Positions 1 to 8,273 of a stretch of 64,000 nt of DNA are shown one piece after another. Location: contig ONBA01000010.1 of NCBI GenBank assembly GCA_900315975.1, forward strand, positions 1-64,000. Direction: 5' to 3'. Under the pieces are notes generated by a model. That model was not told the DNA's origin and did not search any database. It saw only the letters and a program-made list of their open reading frames with translations. Every line of letters begins with the position of its first letter. Within the stretch, counting starts at the first letter, position 1. The translations under genes and the position numbers were made by a program. Source of the DNA: an uncultured Ruminococcus sp. Its GTDB lineage: Bacteria; Bacillota_A; Clostridia; Oscillospirales; Ruminococcaceae.

Positions 1-170
1 CCGTGGATTGGGTTGCAAGGGACAATGTCCCTTGCCGGGAGTCCGAGGGCAGAGCCCTCGGCAGGGTCTAGGACAGAGTCCCAGCGGGGTGCAGGGGCAG
101 AGCCCATGCCGGGGTGCGGGGGCAGAGCCCATGCCGGGGTGCAGGGGCAGAGCCCATGCCGGGGCATTGT
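1..170. repeat. GC-rich tandem repeat, 25-bp units, family member 1
   Basis: Three tandem 25-bp units (86-110, 111-135, 136-160), each reading roughly GGGGTGCAGGGGCAGAGCCC followed by ATGCC, are preceded by more degenerate copies from about position 20. The internal GGCAGAGCCC/GGGC words can fold locally. A related copy lies inverted at 39691-39790, so this is a dispersed family. It sits directly after the leuA stop codon. Short open frames through it are by-products of the repeat. Function unknown. Confidence 0.75.
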
Positions 171-172
171 TC

Positions 173-1840
173 TCAGGAAAGCATATTGTTTATTGCGCTG
201 ACGAGTGCCTTTATTGAAGACGTGATGATATCGTTGTCGATACCCGTTCCCCAGTAGCTTTTGCCGCTGCCGGTCACTATCTCCACGTAAGATACAGCCT
301 TAGATGCCGAACCGACTTCGAGTGCGTGCTCGGTGTAGGCATTGATATTGAAATCTGCCCCCGTATAAGAACGGAGCGCGTTGCTGACCGCGTCAAGACG
401 TCCGTTACCGGTGTTAGCGGCAGTTACGCTCTTTCCATTGTATCTGAACGATACCGTCGCTTCTATTCCGTCACGCTGTACGAAATGGGTAGAGGTCACA
501 TCTATCGGCGAGACGATATCGACGAAGTTCTTCTTGAATATATCGTATACCTCATCGGGGAGGAGTTCCTTGTGTTTCTTGTCGGATACGTCCTTGACGA
601 GGTAACCAACTGTTTCACGCATCTTCTTAGGAAGGTCATAGCCGAAGCGTGTTTCAAGAATATAGCCTATGCCGCCCTTGCCGGACTGGCTGTTGATGCG
701 TATTACATCTGCGGAGTACTCGCGTCCGATGTCGGCGGGGTCAATAGTGAGGTATGGGACGTTCCAGTATTTGCTGTGTCCCTCTTCACGCCACTTCATT
801 CCCTTTGCAATAGCGTCCTGATGTGAACCGCTGAATGCCGCAAATACAAGCTTTCCAGAGTATGGCTGACGCTCATAGACGTTCATTCGTGTAACTCGTG
901 TATAGAGTTCGTTCAGAGACGGTATATCGCTGAAATCAAGTTCGGGGTCTACTCCCTGTGAGTACATATTCATCGCGAGAGTGATGATATCAACATTTCC
1001 TGTACGTTCGCCGTTGCCGAAGAGAGTTCCCTCTACACGGTCTGCGCCGGCGAGAAGTCCCATTTCGGTATCTGCAACTGCACAGCCGCGGTCATTGTGT
1101 GGGTGGAGCGAGATTATGAGGTTTTCGCGGTTGTGGAGATTCTCGCACATATACTCTATCTGCGCCGCATAGATGTGCGGCATAGAGAGCTGTACTGTTA
1201 CCGGCAGATTGATTATGACCTTGTCGTCGGGAGAAGGCTTCCACACGTCGAGTACAGCGTTGCATACCTCGACCGCAAATTCGGGCTCGGTGCCTGTGAA
1301 ACTCTCAGGGGAGTACTCAAACCGGAAATTGCCCTCGTACTTTTCACGGTACTCTTTGCAGAGCTTTGCTCCTGTTACGGCGATTTCCTTTATTTCTTCC
1401 CTGCTCTTGCGGAAAACCTGCTCACGCTGTGCGACTGATGTTGAATTATAGAGGTGGACTATAGCATTTTTACAGCCTTTGAGTGCCTCAAATGTCTTTT
1501 CGATAATGTGTTCGCGCGACTGCGTGAGTACCTGTATCGTAACGTCGTCGGGAATGAGGTTTTCCTCAATGAGAGTGCGGCAGAAGTCGTATTCAGTTTC
1601 TGAGGCGGCAGGGAAGCCTATTTCTATTTCCTTGAAGCCGATATCGACGAGTTTCTGGAAAAATTCGAGCTTTTCACCGAGACTCATCGGTATTACGAGT
1701 GCCTGATTACCGTCGCGCAGGTCTACACTGCACCATACCGGCGCTTTGTCAATGTACGAGCGCTTTACCCAGTTCATAGCTGTTTCCGGAGCCGGAAAGA
1801 ACTGACGTGTGTACTTGTTAACGTTTTTCATAGTTGCCAT
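173..1840 (-). CDS. leuA: 2-isopropylmalate synthase
   Basis: Condenses acetyl-CoA with 2-ketoisovalerate to 2-isopropylmalate, the first committed step of leucine synthesis. The 555-residue length and a start resembling NKYTRQFFPAP fit the long (type 2) LeuA class. A DRE-TIM-type barrel is visible (VDLRDGNQAL near the N-terminus, SLHPHNDRGCAVAD mid-protein for metal binding), followed by a C-terminal LeuA regulatory domain. The frame runs upstream to 1903, but I chose the ATG at 1840 because GGAGG lies just before it and the longer version would run into the leader terminator. An alternative ATG is at 1831. The upstream T-box leader indicates regulation by uncharged tRNA. No other leu gene is visible in the window. 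Confidence 0.96.
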   Translation of the reverse strand: MATMKNVNKYTRQFFPAPETAMNWVKRSYIDKAPVWCSVDLRDGNQALVIPMSLGEKLEFFQKLVDIGFKEIEIGFPAASETEYDFCRTLIEENLIPDDVTIQVLTQSREHIIEKTFEALKGCKNAIVHLYNSTSVAQREQVFRKSREEIKEIAVTGAKLCKEYREKYEGNFRFEYSPESFTGTEPEFAVEVCNAVLDVWKPSPDDKVIINLPVTVQLSMPHIYAAQIEYMCENLHNRENLIISLHPHNDRGCAVADTEMGLLAGADRVEGTLFGNGERTGNVDIITLAMNMYSQGVDPELDFSDIPSLNELYTRVTRMNVYERQPYSGKLVFAAFSGSHQDAIAKGMKWREEGHSKYWNVPYLTIDPADIGREYSADVIRINSQSGKGGIGYILETRFGYDLPKKMRETVGYLVKDVSDKKHKELLPDEVYDIFKKNFVDIVSPIDVTSTHFVQRDGIEATVSFRYNGKSVTAANTGNGRLDAVSNALRSYTGADFNINAYTEHALEVGSASKAVSYVEIVTGSGKSYWGTGIDNDIITSSIKALVSAINNMLS

Positions 1841-1883
1841 AAAATAACCTCCGTTCTGTCGATTGCATAGAGGCAATAAAAAA

Positions 1884-2148
1884 GTCTCCTCCATGCATTG
1901 CATGGAAGAGACGAAGTTTGCATATAAATACTCCGTGGTACCACTCTTCTTGACGTAGAATTACGCCCACTCATCTGCGCCTATAAACGCATATCTCTGT
2001 AACGGGAGAATCCGTTCAAGCCTAATCGCAAAGCTTTCAGCCGACTGCTCAGGGAGGAGCTATGACCCGAATCAGTATGCCGTCTTGCACCTTCCGGCGG
2101 CTCTCTGTGAAAACATCCGCGGGTTTTATTTCCCTTCATAGCATTTAT
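1884..2148 (-). ncRNA. T-box leader of leuA (tRNA-sensing riboswitch)
   Basis: The minus-strand leader contains a classical T-box sequence, AAGAGTGGTACCACGGAG (1931-1948), then a GC-rich hairpin ending in a T run (1884-1912, arms GTCTCcTCCATGCA/TGCATGGAaGAGAC). This is a terminator that can be traded for an antiterminator. A Stem I-like helix is formed by GCTATGA and TCATAGC near the 5' end, with AGAG (K-turn-like) and GGTGCAAGACGG distal-loop-like elements above it. A CTG triplet at 2075-2073 in the internal loop is a possible leucine specifier, but I could not assign it firmly. The gene context (leuA) predicts tRNA-Leu as ligand. Confidence 0.93.
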
Positions 2149-2155
2149 TACTGGT

Positions 2156-2184
2156 ATTATACAATGCAAAAACAATTTTGTCAA
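2156..2184 (-). promoter_or_regulatory. leuA / T-box promoter
   Basis: On the minus strand, TTGACA (2184-2179) and TATAAT (2161-2156) are separated by exactly 17 bp, a consensus vegetative promoter. Transcription would start close to 2149, just before the T-box leader. Confidence 0.88.
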
Positions 2185-2241
2185 GTGTTTTTTGAAAAAA
2201 TCAGAAAGACTGCGACAGATATTATTACGTGTTTTGCTGTA

Positions 2242-2724
2242 TTAGTATACCTGCTCCAGCCAGCCTATATCATCATTTATATTTTTGATAAGATATTCTT
2301 CAAACGAAGCACCGGCTTTTTTGCCGATATCGCCGTACATTGCGTAAAAAGTTCCTTCGGAATCCATAAAAATATCTGGGATAGATGTTGAAACACCAAC
2401 AGGATAGAGGCTTGCTTTATAATGAGCATTATATTTTTCGATAAATTCATGTTCGTAACCATTATCTATCGGGTTTGTTGTAATGATTATATCCGAGCAG
2501 TATTTAGCGTTTTCAGGCTGTTTTGTACGCTTCAGCCAATTTGGGAGATATACTTCAAGCGGGATTGTTATTTTCAAGCCGCCGAATTCTCTGAGAAAGC
2601 GTTTAACAGTATCGGGCGGCACATATCCTTCGCCGGCATACCATTCCATATATTCTGAAATGTCCGTATTTCGTCCCTCATACCAGCCGGAGCTGGTTAG
2701 TATTTTTTTTACGATGTATTTCAT
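2242..2724 (-). CDS. SUKH-3-like immunity family protein
   Basis: A small cytosolic protein of about 160 residues. The N-terminal pattern (a helix, then SSGWYEGRN, then an acidic helix and the GLKITIPLEVYLP strand segment) resembles SUKH-3 proteins. Many members of that superfamily are immunity proteins against polymorphic toxins. I recognise the family from pattern, not alignment. The ATG at 2724 is chosen; an in-frame GTG at 2733 is possible. It lies 32 bp downstream of the acetyltransferase gene on the same strand and may be cotranscribed. No toxin gene is adjacent, so it may be an orphan immunity gene or have another role. Confidence 0.68.
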   Translation of the reverse strand: MKYIVKKILTSSGWYEGRNTDISEYMEWYAGEGYVPPDTVKRFLREFGGLKITIPLEVYLPNWLKRTKQPENAKYCSDIIITTNPIDNGYEHEFIEKYNAHYKASLYPVGVSTSIPDIFMDSEGTFYAMYGDIGKKAGASFEEYLIKNINDDIGWLEQVY

Positions 2725-2756
2725 ATCAGCCACTTTTCTGAGTTCTGAACAATTAT

Positions 2757-3281
2757 TTATTCCTTATCTTCAAATTCGCTTTTCAGCAGGGCATAGATGT
2801 AGAAATCACTGAACACCGTTTTGTCGTCTTTACGCGGGAAGAGTTCCCTGTGCAGGGCTTCGCGGCGCATACCTACTCTCTCGGCAAGGTTTACCGATTT
2901 TACGTTGCGGGTGTCGATCTCAGCGATGATACGGCGTACCTGAAGTTCGGAGAATGCGTAATTCATAAAGCCTTTTATGCTCTCACTTGCATACCCCTTG
3001 CCCTGATAAGCGGCGGCAAAGGTGTAGCCTATTTCGTAAGTGCCTGCGCCTTTCCGTGAGAAATAAATCTTGCCGATAACCTTGTTTCCGAGTACGACAG
3101 CAAAGAATTCCTCGCTCTCGGAATAGTTTATGGCTTCCTGAATACAGGCTTCACGGGTGAAAGTCGGATACGGTTCAAAATATGTTACGTCGGGGTCGGC
3201 AATGATGTCAGCGAGGTCGTTATAGTCGGCGGGGTTGAATTTCCTTACCGCAAGACGTTCTGTAGTGAAAAGTATATCCAT
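2757..3281 (-). CDS. GNAT family N-acetyltransferase
   Basis: A 174-residue acetyltransferase of the RimJ/RimL-like branch. Visible features are TERLAVRKFNPADYNDL at the N-terminus, the EIGYTFAAAYQGKGYASE acetyl-CoA binding segment (Q/RxxGxG/A type) in the middle, and VNLAERVGMRREA toward the end. The acceptor (protein N-terminus, aminoglycoside or small amine) cannot be told from sequence. The ATG at 3281 is preferred because AGGGAG lies 8 bp upstream; the frame continues to 3302. The next gene on the strand is the SUKH-3-like gene. Confidence 0.9.
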   Translation of the reverse strand: MDILFTTERLAVRKFNPADYNDLADIIADPDVTYFEPYPTFTREACIQEAINYSESEEFFAVVLGNKVIGKIYFSRKGAGTYEIGYTFAAAYQGKGYASESIKGFMNYAFSELQVRRIIAEIDTRNVKSVNLAERVGMRREALHRELFPRKDDKTVFSDFYIYALLKSEFEDKE

Positions 3282-3303
3282 AGTTTTTCTCCCTATATGC
3301 AAA

Positions 3304-3330
3304 TATCCCGCTCATAAAGAACGGGATACC
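3304..3330 (-). terminator. probable terminator after the TM2 gene
   Basis: A hairpin with arms ATCCCG/CGGGAT and a short loop lies just downstream of the TM2 protein gene. Its T tail is weak, so termination may be partial. Confidence 0.5.
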
Positions 3331-3345
3331 TGTTATGATTGTTAA

Positions 3346-3567
3346 TTAGTCAACGAGCGGATTGCCGTCAGCATCTGTGTTGATCTTACCGATGAGGATA
3401 AGGATGCCTTCGATCTCACCCCAGAGAGCGCCGAGTCCGCAAGTACATACAGAAACGATGATCTGGATGATAGCTCTTTTGGTATTGCCGAGGTAGAAGT
3501 TGTGGATTCCGAGACCTCCGAGGAAAAGTCCGAGAAGTCCGGCTACAAGTTTCTTTTTAGGTTCCAT
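3346..3567 (-). CDS. TM2 domain membrane protein
   Basis: A 73-residue membrane protein. The pattern LLGLFLGGLGIHNFYLGNT followed by a second hydrophobic segment rich in Gly and Cys (CTCGLGALWG) and the charged end GKINTDADG is the TM2 domain (two transmembrane helices around a short turn). TM2 proteins are widespread in bacteria, without a settled function. The ATG at 3567 follows AAAGGAG; the frame is open up to 3630 but has no better start. Monocistronic by its own promoter and terminator. Confidence 0.9.
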   Translation of the reverse strand: MEPKKKLVAGLLGLFLGGLGIHNFYLGNTKRAIIQIIVSVCTCGLGALWGEIEGILILIGKINTDADGNPLVD

Positions 3568-3645
3568 AAGTATTTCTCCTTTCAAATCCGTGATAAATAG
3601 AATTATCAGAGCTGAAGGACTTGCCTTCACACTCTGTTAACATTC

Positions 3646-3674
3646 AGTATATCACAATGTTTTCACAAAATCAA
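3646..3674 (-). promoter_or_regulatory. promoter of the TM2 gene
   Basis: Minus-strand TTGATT (3674-3669), a 17-bp spacer and TATACT (3651-3646). The rest of the 3568-3902 intergenic region is AT-rich and holds this promoter and the divergent one at 3818-3846. Confidence 0.6.
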
Positions 3675-3817
3675 TATCAGTAATAACTTTTCTGCATATT
3701 TCACAATTATGTGTATAATTACGCGGCAAATTGACTGATTAATTCACAATCCGCTGTTAAAAATAGACAGAAACTATTCATAAATATGATTTTTTTGAAA
3801 TAATTTTATTTTTCATA

Positions 3818-3846
3818 TTGACGATTTATGTAAATAATGGTAAAAT
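3818..3846 (+). promoter_or_regulatory. promoter of the AIM24-family gene
   Basis: TTGACG (3818-3823), a 17-bp spacer and TAAAAT (3841-3846), about 57 bp before the start codon. Confidence 0.65.
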
Positions 3847-3902
3847 ATTAGTATGCCGCATTTATATGCGCATAATAATTTATAAAACAGGAGGCACGAA
3901 AA

Positions 3903-4577
3903 ATGAAATACGAAATCATCGGACAGACAGTTCCTGCTGTAGAAGTTACTCTCAGTCAGGGCGAATCAATGTTTACTCAGTCAGGCGGAATGGTATGGCA
4001 GACCAACGGTATTGCAATGTCTACTAATGCACGCGGCGGTTTAGCCAGAAGCCTTGGCAGAATGTTCTCAGGCGAATCAATATTCATGGCAAACTACACA
4101 GCAGAGATAGAAGGCGCTAAAATCGCTTTCGGTTCTACTGTTCCAGGAACAGTTGTGCCTGTAGATATATCACAGGGCGAACTCATCGTTCAGAAGGGTT
4201 CATTCCTCTGTGCACAGCAGAGTGTTGACCTCAAGGCAACATTTACAAAGAAGTTTACAGCCGGTCTTTTCGGCGGTGAGGGATTCATTCTCCAGCGTCT
4301 CTTCGGAAGCGGTATGGCATTCCTTGAAGTTGACGGCGATAAGGTCGAGCGTGTACTCGCTCCCGGTGAGGTGCTCAAAGTCGATACAGGTAACGTTGTA
4401 GCTTTCGAGACTACCGTTAACTACGATATCGAGACTGTAAAGGGTCTTGGAAATATCTTCCTCGGCGGAGAGGGTCTCTTTATCACAAAGCTCACAGGTC
4501 CCGGAAAGGTAATTCTCCAGACTCAGAACTTCAACGACTTCGCCGGCAAGATTATTGCAAGAGTTCCCAAGGGCTGA
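3903..4577 (+). CDS. AIM24 / TIGR00266 family protein
   Basis: A 224-residue cytosolic beta-rich protein. It opens MKYEIIGQTVPAVEVTL and carries the family's glycine-rich strands: MFTQSGGMVW, GSTVPGTVVPVD and LFGGEGFILQRLFG. Bacterial AIM24-like proteins form a double-stranded beta-helix fold, and their biochemical role is unsettled. The start is secure: AGGAGG sits 8 bp before the ATG. The gene has its own promoter and a strong terminator, so it is probably monocistronic. Confidence 0.88.
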   Translation: MKYEIIGQTVPAVEVTLSQGESMFTQSGGMVWQTNGIAMSTNARGGLARSLGRMFSGESIFMANYTAEIEGAKIAFGSTVPGTVVPVDISQGELIVQKGSFLCAQQSVDLKATFTKKFTAGLFGGEGFILQRLFGSGMAFLEVDGDKVERVLAPGEVLKVDTGNVVAFETTVNYDIETVKGLGNIFLGGEGLFITKLTGPGKVILQTQNFNDFAGKIIARVPKG

Positions 4578-4596
4578 TATAATCAGAATAAACTAA

Positions 4597-4636
4597 TGAC
4601 GCACATGACCGCTTGTCGGCTGTGCGTCATTTTTTA
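4597..4636 (+). terminator. terminator of the AIM24-family gene
   Basis: TGACGCACA...TGTGCGTCA hairpin followed by six T. Confidence 0.9.
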
Positions 4637-4666
4637 CGAAAAAGTACTTTTTGCCTTCGTCAAGTC

Positions 4667-4695
4667 TTTACAAGCGGGGGAAAATATGATAAGAT
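4667..4695 (+). promoter_or_regulatory. promoter of the CPBP protease gene
   Basis: TTTACA (4667-4672), a 17-bp spacer and TAAGAT (4690-4695). A moderately good match, 42 bp before the start. Confidence 0.5.
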
Positions 4696-4737
4696 ATTAC
4701 ATATAGAAAGAGACAACCTTGAAGGGAGAATACAATA

Positions 4738-5931
4738 ATGCCTGACTATAAAAGTCCGGACGAAAGCAGAGCTGAAATAGCTATGCTTAGTCACGAGGTC
4801 TACCGGCTGTCAAAAGAGCTTGATGAACAGCGTCAGCGGCAGATTCGTGAGTCGATGCCGGATAAATATGACCCGTTTGATAATCCGACAGAGTATAAAG
4901 GGTTCAGCGGAGATTATTCAAAGATACTTCCTCGTATAAAAGAACCGGCTTACGAAATCCCGTTAGAACCTGATTACCACGAACGCAAGGGTCTGCGCAA
5001 ATACTATTCCATCGGAAGCTGGTGCATGATAATACATTTCCTGATGTGTATATTCATCGGAAAATATGCTCTGCTCGGACTGCTTCAGCTTCTTGCTTCG
5101 CATAACCCCGGTGCAGACAGTTCAGCGATAATCACGTATATGCGGTCGTCTTCAATGGCGGTTTCGCTGAATATGCTGGTGTACCTCGTCTTTAACGTTG
5201 TTGTTGCGTTTATAGGTATGAAGCTTGTCGGAATCAAACATACTTCACTCATCAGAACTAAAGACTTCGGCTTGGGCAAAGCTGTTCAGTATTGTCTTAT
5301 AGCGATGTTGCTGTGGGGAACCGCTTTCTACCTCATAAATGGTCTGACAGATGTGTTCGACAAGTACGGCATAGATATTCGGAATAGTACGAGCGGCTTG
5401 GCAACTTCAACCCTCGGAATCGTGATATCGACCATCTACAGCTGTATCATTGCTCCGATAACGGAGGAACTGCTTTTCAGAGGTGTTCTTCTGCGGTCTT
5501 TCTCAAAGGCGAATCAGCGGTTCGCTATATTTGCAACTGCGTTTTTCTTCGGTATTTCCCACGGAAATATCGTTCAGTTCATATCAGCTACACTGTTGGG
5601 CATTTTCCTCGCACATATCACCCTTAAACATGGTTCAATAATACCGTCGATAATAGTTCATATATTCATCAATTCGTTTGTTTCGGTTTTGAGCGCGATT
5701 TCACAGCTCGGAAAAGAAGCTTCCGTTATCGCGTATTTAGTGACTATCGCACTGATGCTCATGGGATTTGTAATGCTTCTTGTGTTTCATGGGTCGGATA
5801 GTTTACCTGCTACGACTCCTAAACAGTCTAAGCGCGGAATCTACGTTGCGATAAGTTCGTTTCCGTTTGTTATTGCGGTAACTATGAATGTATTCTATAT
5901 TGTGTATGCGTTAATGCAGAAAATGAAATAA
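4738..5931 (+). CDS. CPBP family intramembrane glutamic endopeptidase
   Basis: A 397-residue multi-pass membrane protein of the CAAX-protease/bacteriocin-processing (CPBP, Abi) family. About 90 charged cytosolic residues precede roughly eight hydrophobic segments. The three catalytic motifs are intact: EELLFR (Glu243, Glu244, Arg248), F-x3-H ending at His275, and H-x3-N (His308, Asn312). Members cleave within the membrane; in Gram-positives some give self-protection against bacteriocins or process peptides. Substrate unknown. GAAGGGAG precedes the ATG. It stands alone between two terminators. Confidence 0.92.
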   Translation: MPDYKSPDESRAEIAMLSHEVYRLSKELDEQRQRQIRESMPDKYDPFDNPTEYKGFSGDYSKILPRIKEPAYEIPLEPDYHERKGLRKYYSIGSWCMIIHFLMCIFIGKYALLGLLQLLASHNPGADSSAIITYMRSSSMAVSLNMLVYLVFNVVVAFIGMKLVGIKHTSLIRTKDFGLGKAVQYCLIAMLLWGTAFYLINGLTDVFDKYGIDIRNSTSGLATSTLGIVISTIYSCIIAPITEELLFRGVLLRSFSKANQRFAIFATAFFFGISHGNIVQFISATLLGIFLAHITLKHGSIIPSIIVHIFINSFVSVLSAISQLGKEASVIAYLVTIALMLMGFVMLLVFHGSDSLPATTPKQSKRGIYVAISSFPFVIAVTMNVFYIVYALMQKMK

Positions 5932-5937
5932 CAGAAA

Positions 5938-5971
5938 ACGGCGGATAAGGTGATTGCCTTATCCGCCGTTA
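5938..5971. terminator. bidirectional terminator
   Basis: AACGGCGGATAAGG...CCTTATCCGCCGTT hairpin with short T-rich flanks, shared by the CPBP gene and the convergent minus-strand 55-aa gene. Confidence 0.75.
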
Positions 5972-5972
5972 A

Positions 5973-6140
5973 TTATTTACCTATTTTCTCTTTAACTATC
6001 TTAGTCACCTTCGGGATGACTGTTTTTGCAATAACAACAGTTCCTACTATCGGGATAGCACAGCTTCCGACTTTTGCACCCGTTTTAAGCATTTTCCTGT
6101 TATTGCTGTTTTTCGTATCATTTCTTGCTCTTCTGCTCAT
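5973..6140 (-). CDS. small basic protein, 55 aa, function unknown
   Basis: A short frame reading M-S-R-R-A-R-N-D-T-K, then a hydrophobic stretch (AIPIVGTVVIAKTVI), then a lysine-rich tail ending KEKIGK. It overlaps the end of the upstream 242-aa gene by 23 bp, and AAGGAT lies 8 bp before its ATG, so translational coupling is likely. The hydrophobic core flanked by basic ends would suit a single membrane helix. I do not recognise a family. A plus-strand frame over the same bases lacks a ribosome site and is taken as a shadow. Confidence 0.6.
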   Translation of the reverse strand: MSRRARNDTKNSNNRKMLKTGAKVGSCAIPIVGTVVIAKTVIPKVTKIVKEKIGK

Positions 6141-6846
6141 TATCATTCATCCTTATATTCTTGATATCGGTAGGCGGATTGAGGAAGAGTCGGAGGTTTC
6201 CGTCGATATGATACCAGAAATCGTATATCTCACCTTCGTCAGCGCATAGCGAGAGTACAAGACGGTGTACCTTTTCATCTTCGAGATATTTTATCATTTC
6301 ACGGCTCGGAGCATTGAATGAACGTTCAACATTGTAGCAGAGCACGGAATTGATAGCATAGTCAAGCTCTATAGTATAGCTGAAAAGGTGCATAGCTCTT
6401 GTGAGGTGAGCGATGTTATGGTCTATTTCAGCATTGAGAGCTTTCTGCGGAAAAATCGCGTTAGGTTTGAAGTTTTCCTTATTCTGACGGAGCTGATTTA
6501 CAGATGACCTTACGCGGTTATTGAGCGAGTTTATAACATTGATGAGCTTTTCGTGGGCACTGTCGAGCTTTTTCGCGAGAAGCTCCGGGTTATCGAGACC
6601 TTCGTAGTAAAGGCTTTTGGCATTGTCAATGTCGATTTTCAGTTTATCGAGTTCGTTGCTCTGTATAGCAAGGAGAGTACTGTTGTAGGCATTGTAATCG
6701 TCGTCGAGGGTCTCTTTCAGAAATTCTATCAGCTTTGTGACGTTTTCCTCGTTGATGTACTGCTGAAGCATAGAATCGTCGTCAACGGAGTTTCTGAGAA
6801 TAGTCGTGATAGCGGTAACTATGCCTGTTGCCATTAAAGGGTCCAT
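6118..6846 (-). CDS. hypothetical protein, 242 aa, largely helical
   Basis: A protein not recognised. It starts MDPLMATGIVTAITTIL, a weakly hydrophobic helix, then is mostly charged helix through residue 130 (many Asp, Glu, Lys, Asn and Leu, coiled-coil-like), with a more compact C-terminal part (HLTRAMHLFSYTIELDYAIN, then EGEIYDFWYHIDGN). No signal peptide. AAGGAGG precedes the ATG at ideal spacing, so the start is good. The downstream 55-aa gene overlaps it, which suggests the two products act together. Confidence 0.8.
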   Translation of the reverse strand: MDPLMATGIVTAITTILRNSVDDDSMLQQYINEENVTKLIEFLKETLDDDYNAYNSTLLAIQSNELDKLKIDIDNAKSLYYEGLDNPELLAKKLDSAHEKLINVINSLNNRVRSSVNQLRQNKENFKPNAIFPQKALNAEIDHNIAHLTRAMHLFSYTIELDYAINSVLCYNVERSFNAPSREMIKYLEDEKVHRLVLSLCADEGEIYDFWYHIDGNLRLFLNPPTDIKNIRMNDNEQKSKK

Positions 6847-6932
6847 GTTATCATCCTCCTTGTTCAGGTTTACCTATAGCAATTGTAATAATTATATCAC
6901 ATAAACATCAGGATTGCAAGCGGAATATATTA

Positions 6933-7406
6933 TTATTTGTGGTATTTTCCGCCGGAAGATATCTGAAAACTGCGGTATATCTGTTCGAGGAGCATTACCC
7001 TTGCGAGCTGATGAGGGAATGTCATTTTCGACATAGAGAGTCTGAGAGTTCCCATGCTTTTAATTTCGGGGTCGAGACCGAATGAACTGCCTATTATAAA
7101 TGTAACGGTACTCATTCCGCCGACTCCTGCGGAGCTTATCTTTTCCGCAAGCTCGGGACTTGTCAGCTGTTTGCCTTCGATGCACATTGGGATTATCATT
7201 CCCTTTGCAAAGCGCTTTATCTGCTCGCCTTCTTTTTTGAGAGCGGCGGCTATCTCTTTTTCTGACGGGTCGTCGCTGAGACGGCACTCGTCAAGTTCGT
7301 GAAGTTCAAATGTGCAGTATCTGCCGAGGCGCTTTATGTATTCCGCACACGCACTGCGCAGGTATTCTTCTTTGAGTTTGCCTATGACTATAAGATTCAC
7401 ATTCAT
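6933..7406 (-). CDS. rlmH: 23S rRNA (pseudouridine1915-N3)-methyltransferase RlmH
   Basis: A 157-residue SPOUT methyltransferase, full length for the family. RlmH methylates pseudouridine 1915 in helix 69 of 23S rRNA. Diagnostic segments are the start MNVNLIVIGKLKE, the SAM-binding knot FIIGSSFGLD, SMSKMTFPHQLARVMLLEQIYR, and the C-terminal KYHK that reaches the substrate. Its ATG shares one base with the stop of the walJ-like gene (TGATG), a coupling often seen for this pair. Confidence 0.97.
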   Translation of the reverse strand: MNVNLIVIGKLKEEYLRSACAEYIKRLGRYCTFELHELDECRLSDDPSEKEIAAALKKEGEQIKRFAKGMIIPMCIEGKQLTSPELAEKISSAGVGGMSTVTFIIGSSFGLDPEIKSMGTLRLSMSKMTFPHQLARVMLLEQIYRSFQISSGGKYHK

Positions 7407-8191
7407 CAGAAAATAACGGCTCCTCCCTGAGTTTCCATAGGTGCGACACCCATTATGTAGTCTCTGCCGCTTACCGCTCCGCCGAGATATGAGCGGACTG
7501 TTGAATACGCGATATCGGGGCGGTTGTTTTCGGGACTTAAATGTCCGAGCAGAATATGTGTAGTACCGCGCTCTATCATGCGTCTTACCTGTTCACCGCA
7601 GGCATTGTTCGAGAGATGCCCGACGGGGGAGAGTATGCGTTCTTTTAGGTATATCGGGTAATTTCCGTGACGGAGCATACCCTCGTCGTAGTTCGACTCT
7701 ATCAGTACGAAACGGCATCCGCTTAGTGCTGAATCAACTTCAGGGGTTATGTGACCTACATCGGTGCATACGGCACATACCTTTCCGTCTTCGGTGGTTA
7801 TCCTGTAGCCGCAGCTCTGTATAGCATCATGCGGAGTACTGAAACAGGTGAGCTCGTGACCGGCACATGAAATAGCCTTGCCGATAATATCTATTACCGG
7901 AGAATTCGGCGAAATCTTATCTGTATCACAAAGCCGCTGAAGAGTACGTTTCGTGCCGTAAACAGGTATACCGGTGTGCTTTGTGAGCATTTTCAGACCG
8001 CTTATGTGGTCACTGTGCTCATGAGTTATGAATACTGCCTGAACAGCCGAAAGCGGTATATTATTGACTTCGAGGGCGGCGGAAAGCCGTTTGAAGCTGA
8101 CTCCGCAGTCGATGAGAAATCCGCCTTTTTCCGTTCCTATGAATGAAGAATTTCCCTTGCTCGAACTGAAAAGAGGGTATATTCTTGCCAT
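7406..8191 (-). CDS. MBL-fold metallohydrolase, WalJ/YycJ-like
   Basis: A 261-residue metallo-beta-lactamase-fold hydrolase. The metal motif HEHSDH (H-x-H-x-D-H) follows VQAVFIT near residue 55, with further metal ligands in CTDVGHITP and LGHLSPENN. The start (SSSKGNSSFIGTEKGGFLIDCG) is typical of the YycJ/WalJ group, which Bacillus carries in the walRK operon and has linked to cell-wall or DNA-metabolism functions. Here it is directly upstream of and coupled to rlmH, a neighbourhood recurrent in Firmicutes. Confidence 0.9.
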   Translation of the reverse strand: MARIYPLFSSSKGNSSFIGTEKGGFLIDCGVSFKRLSAALEVNNIPLSAVQAVFITHEHSDHISGLKMLTKHTGIPVYGTKRTLQRLCDTDKISPNSPVIDIIGKAISCAGHELTCFSTPHDAIQSCGYRITTEDGKVCAVCTDVGHITPEVDSALSGCRFVLIESNYDEGMLRHGNYPIYLKERILSPVGHLSNNACGEQVRRMIERGTTHILLGHLSPENNRPDIAYSTVRSYLGGAVSGRDYIMGVAPMETQGGAVIF

Positions 8192-8273
8192 TTTATCACC
8201 TATAAAGAAAATATTCTTCTAAAATTATATAATATCGTCATATAAATGTCAAGCGTGCCGGAAAGGGGAATAC

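Noticed and set aside
1..170. Possible CRISPR array in the 25-bp repeats
   Set aside because: Units are directly abutting with no unique spacers, and there are no cas genes.
1981..2184. Minus-strand 67-aa frame over the leuA leader
   Set aside because: It lies within the T-box RNA and lacks a ribosome site; the RNA structure explains the sequence.
5950..6249. Plus-strand 99-aa hydrophobic frame
   Set aside because: It is the reverse of the 55-aa gene and the end of the 242-aa gene, and begins inside the terminator.
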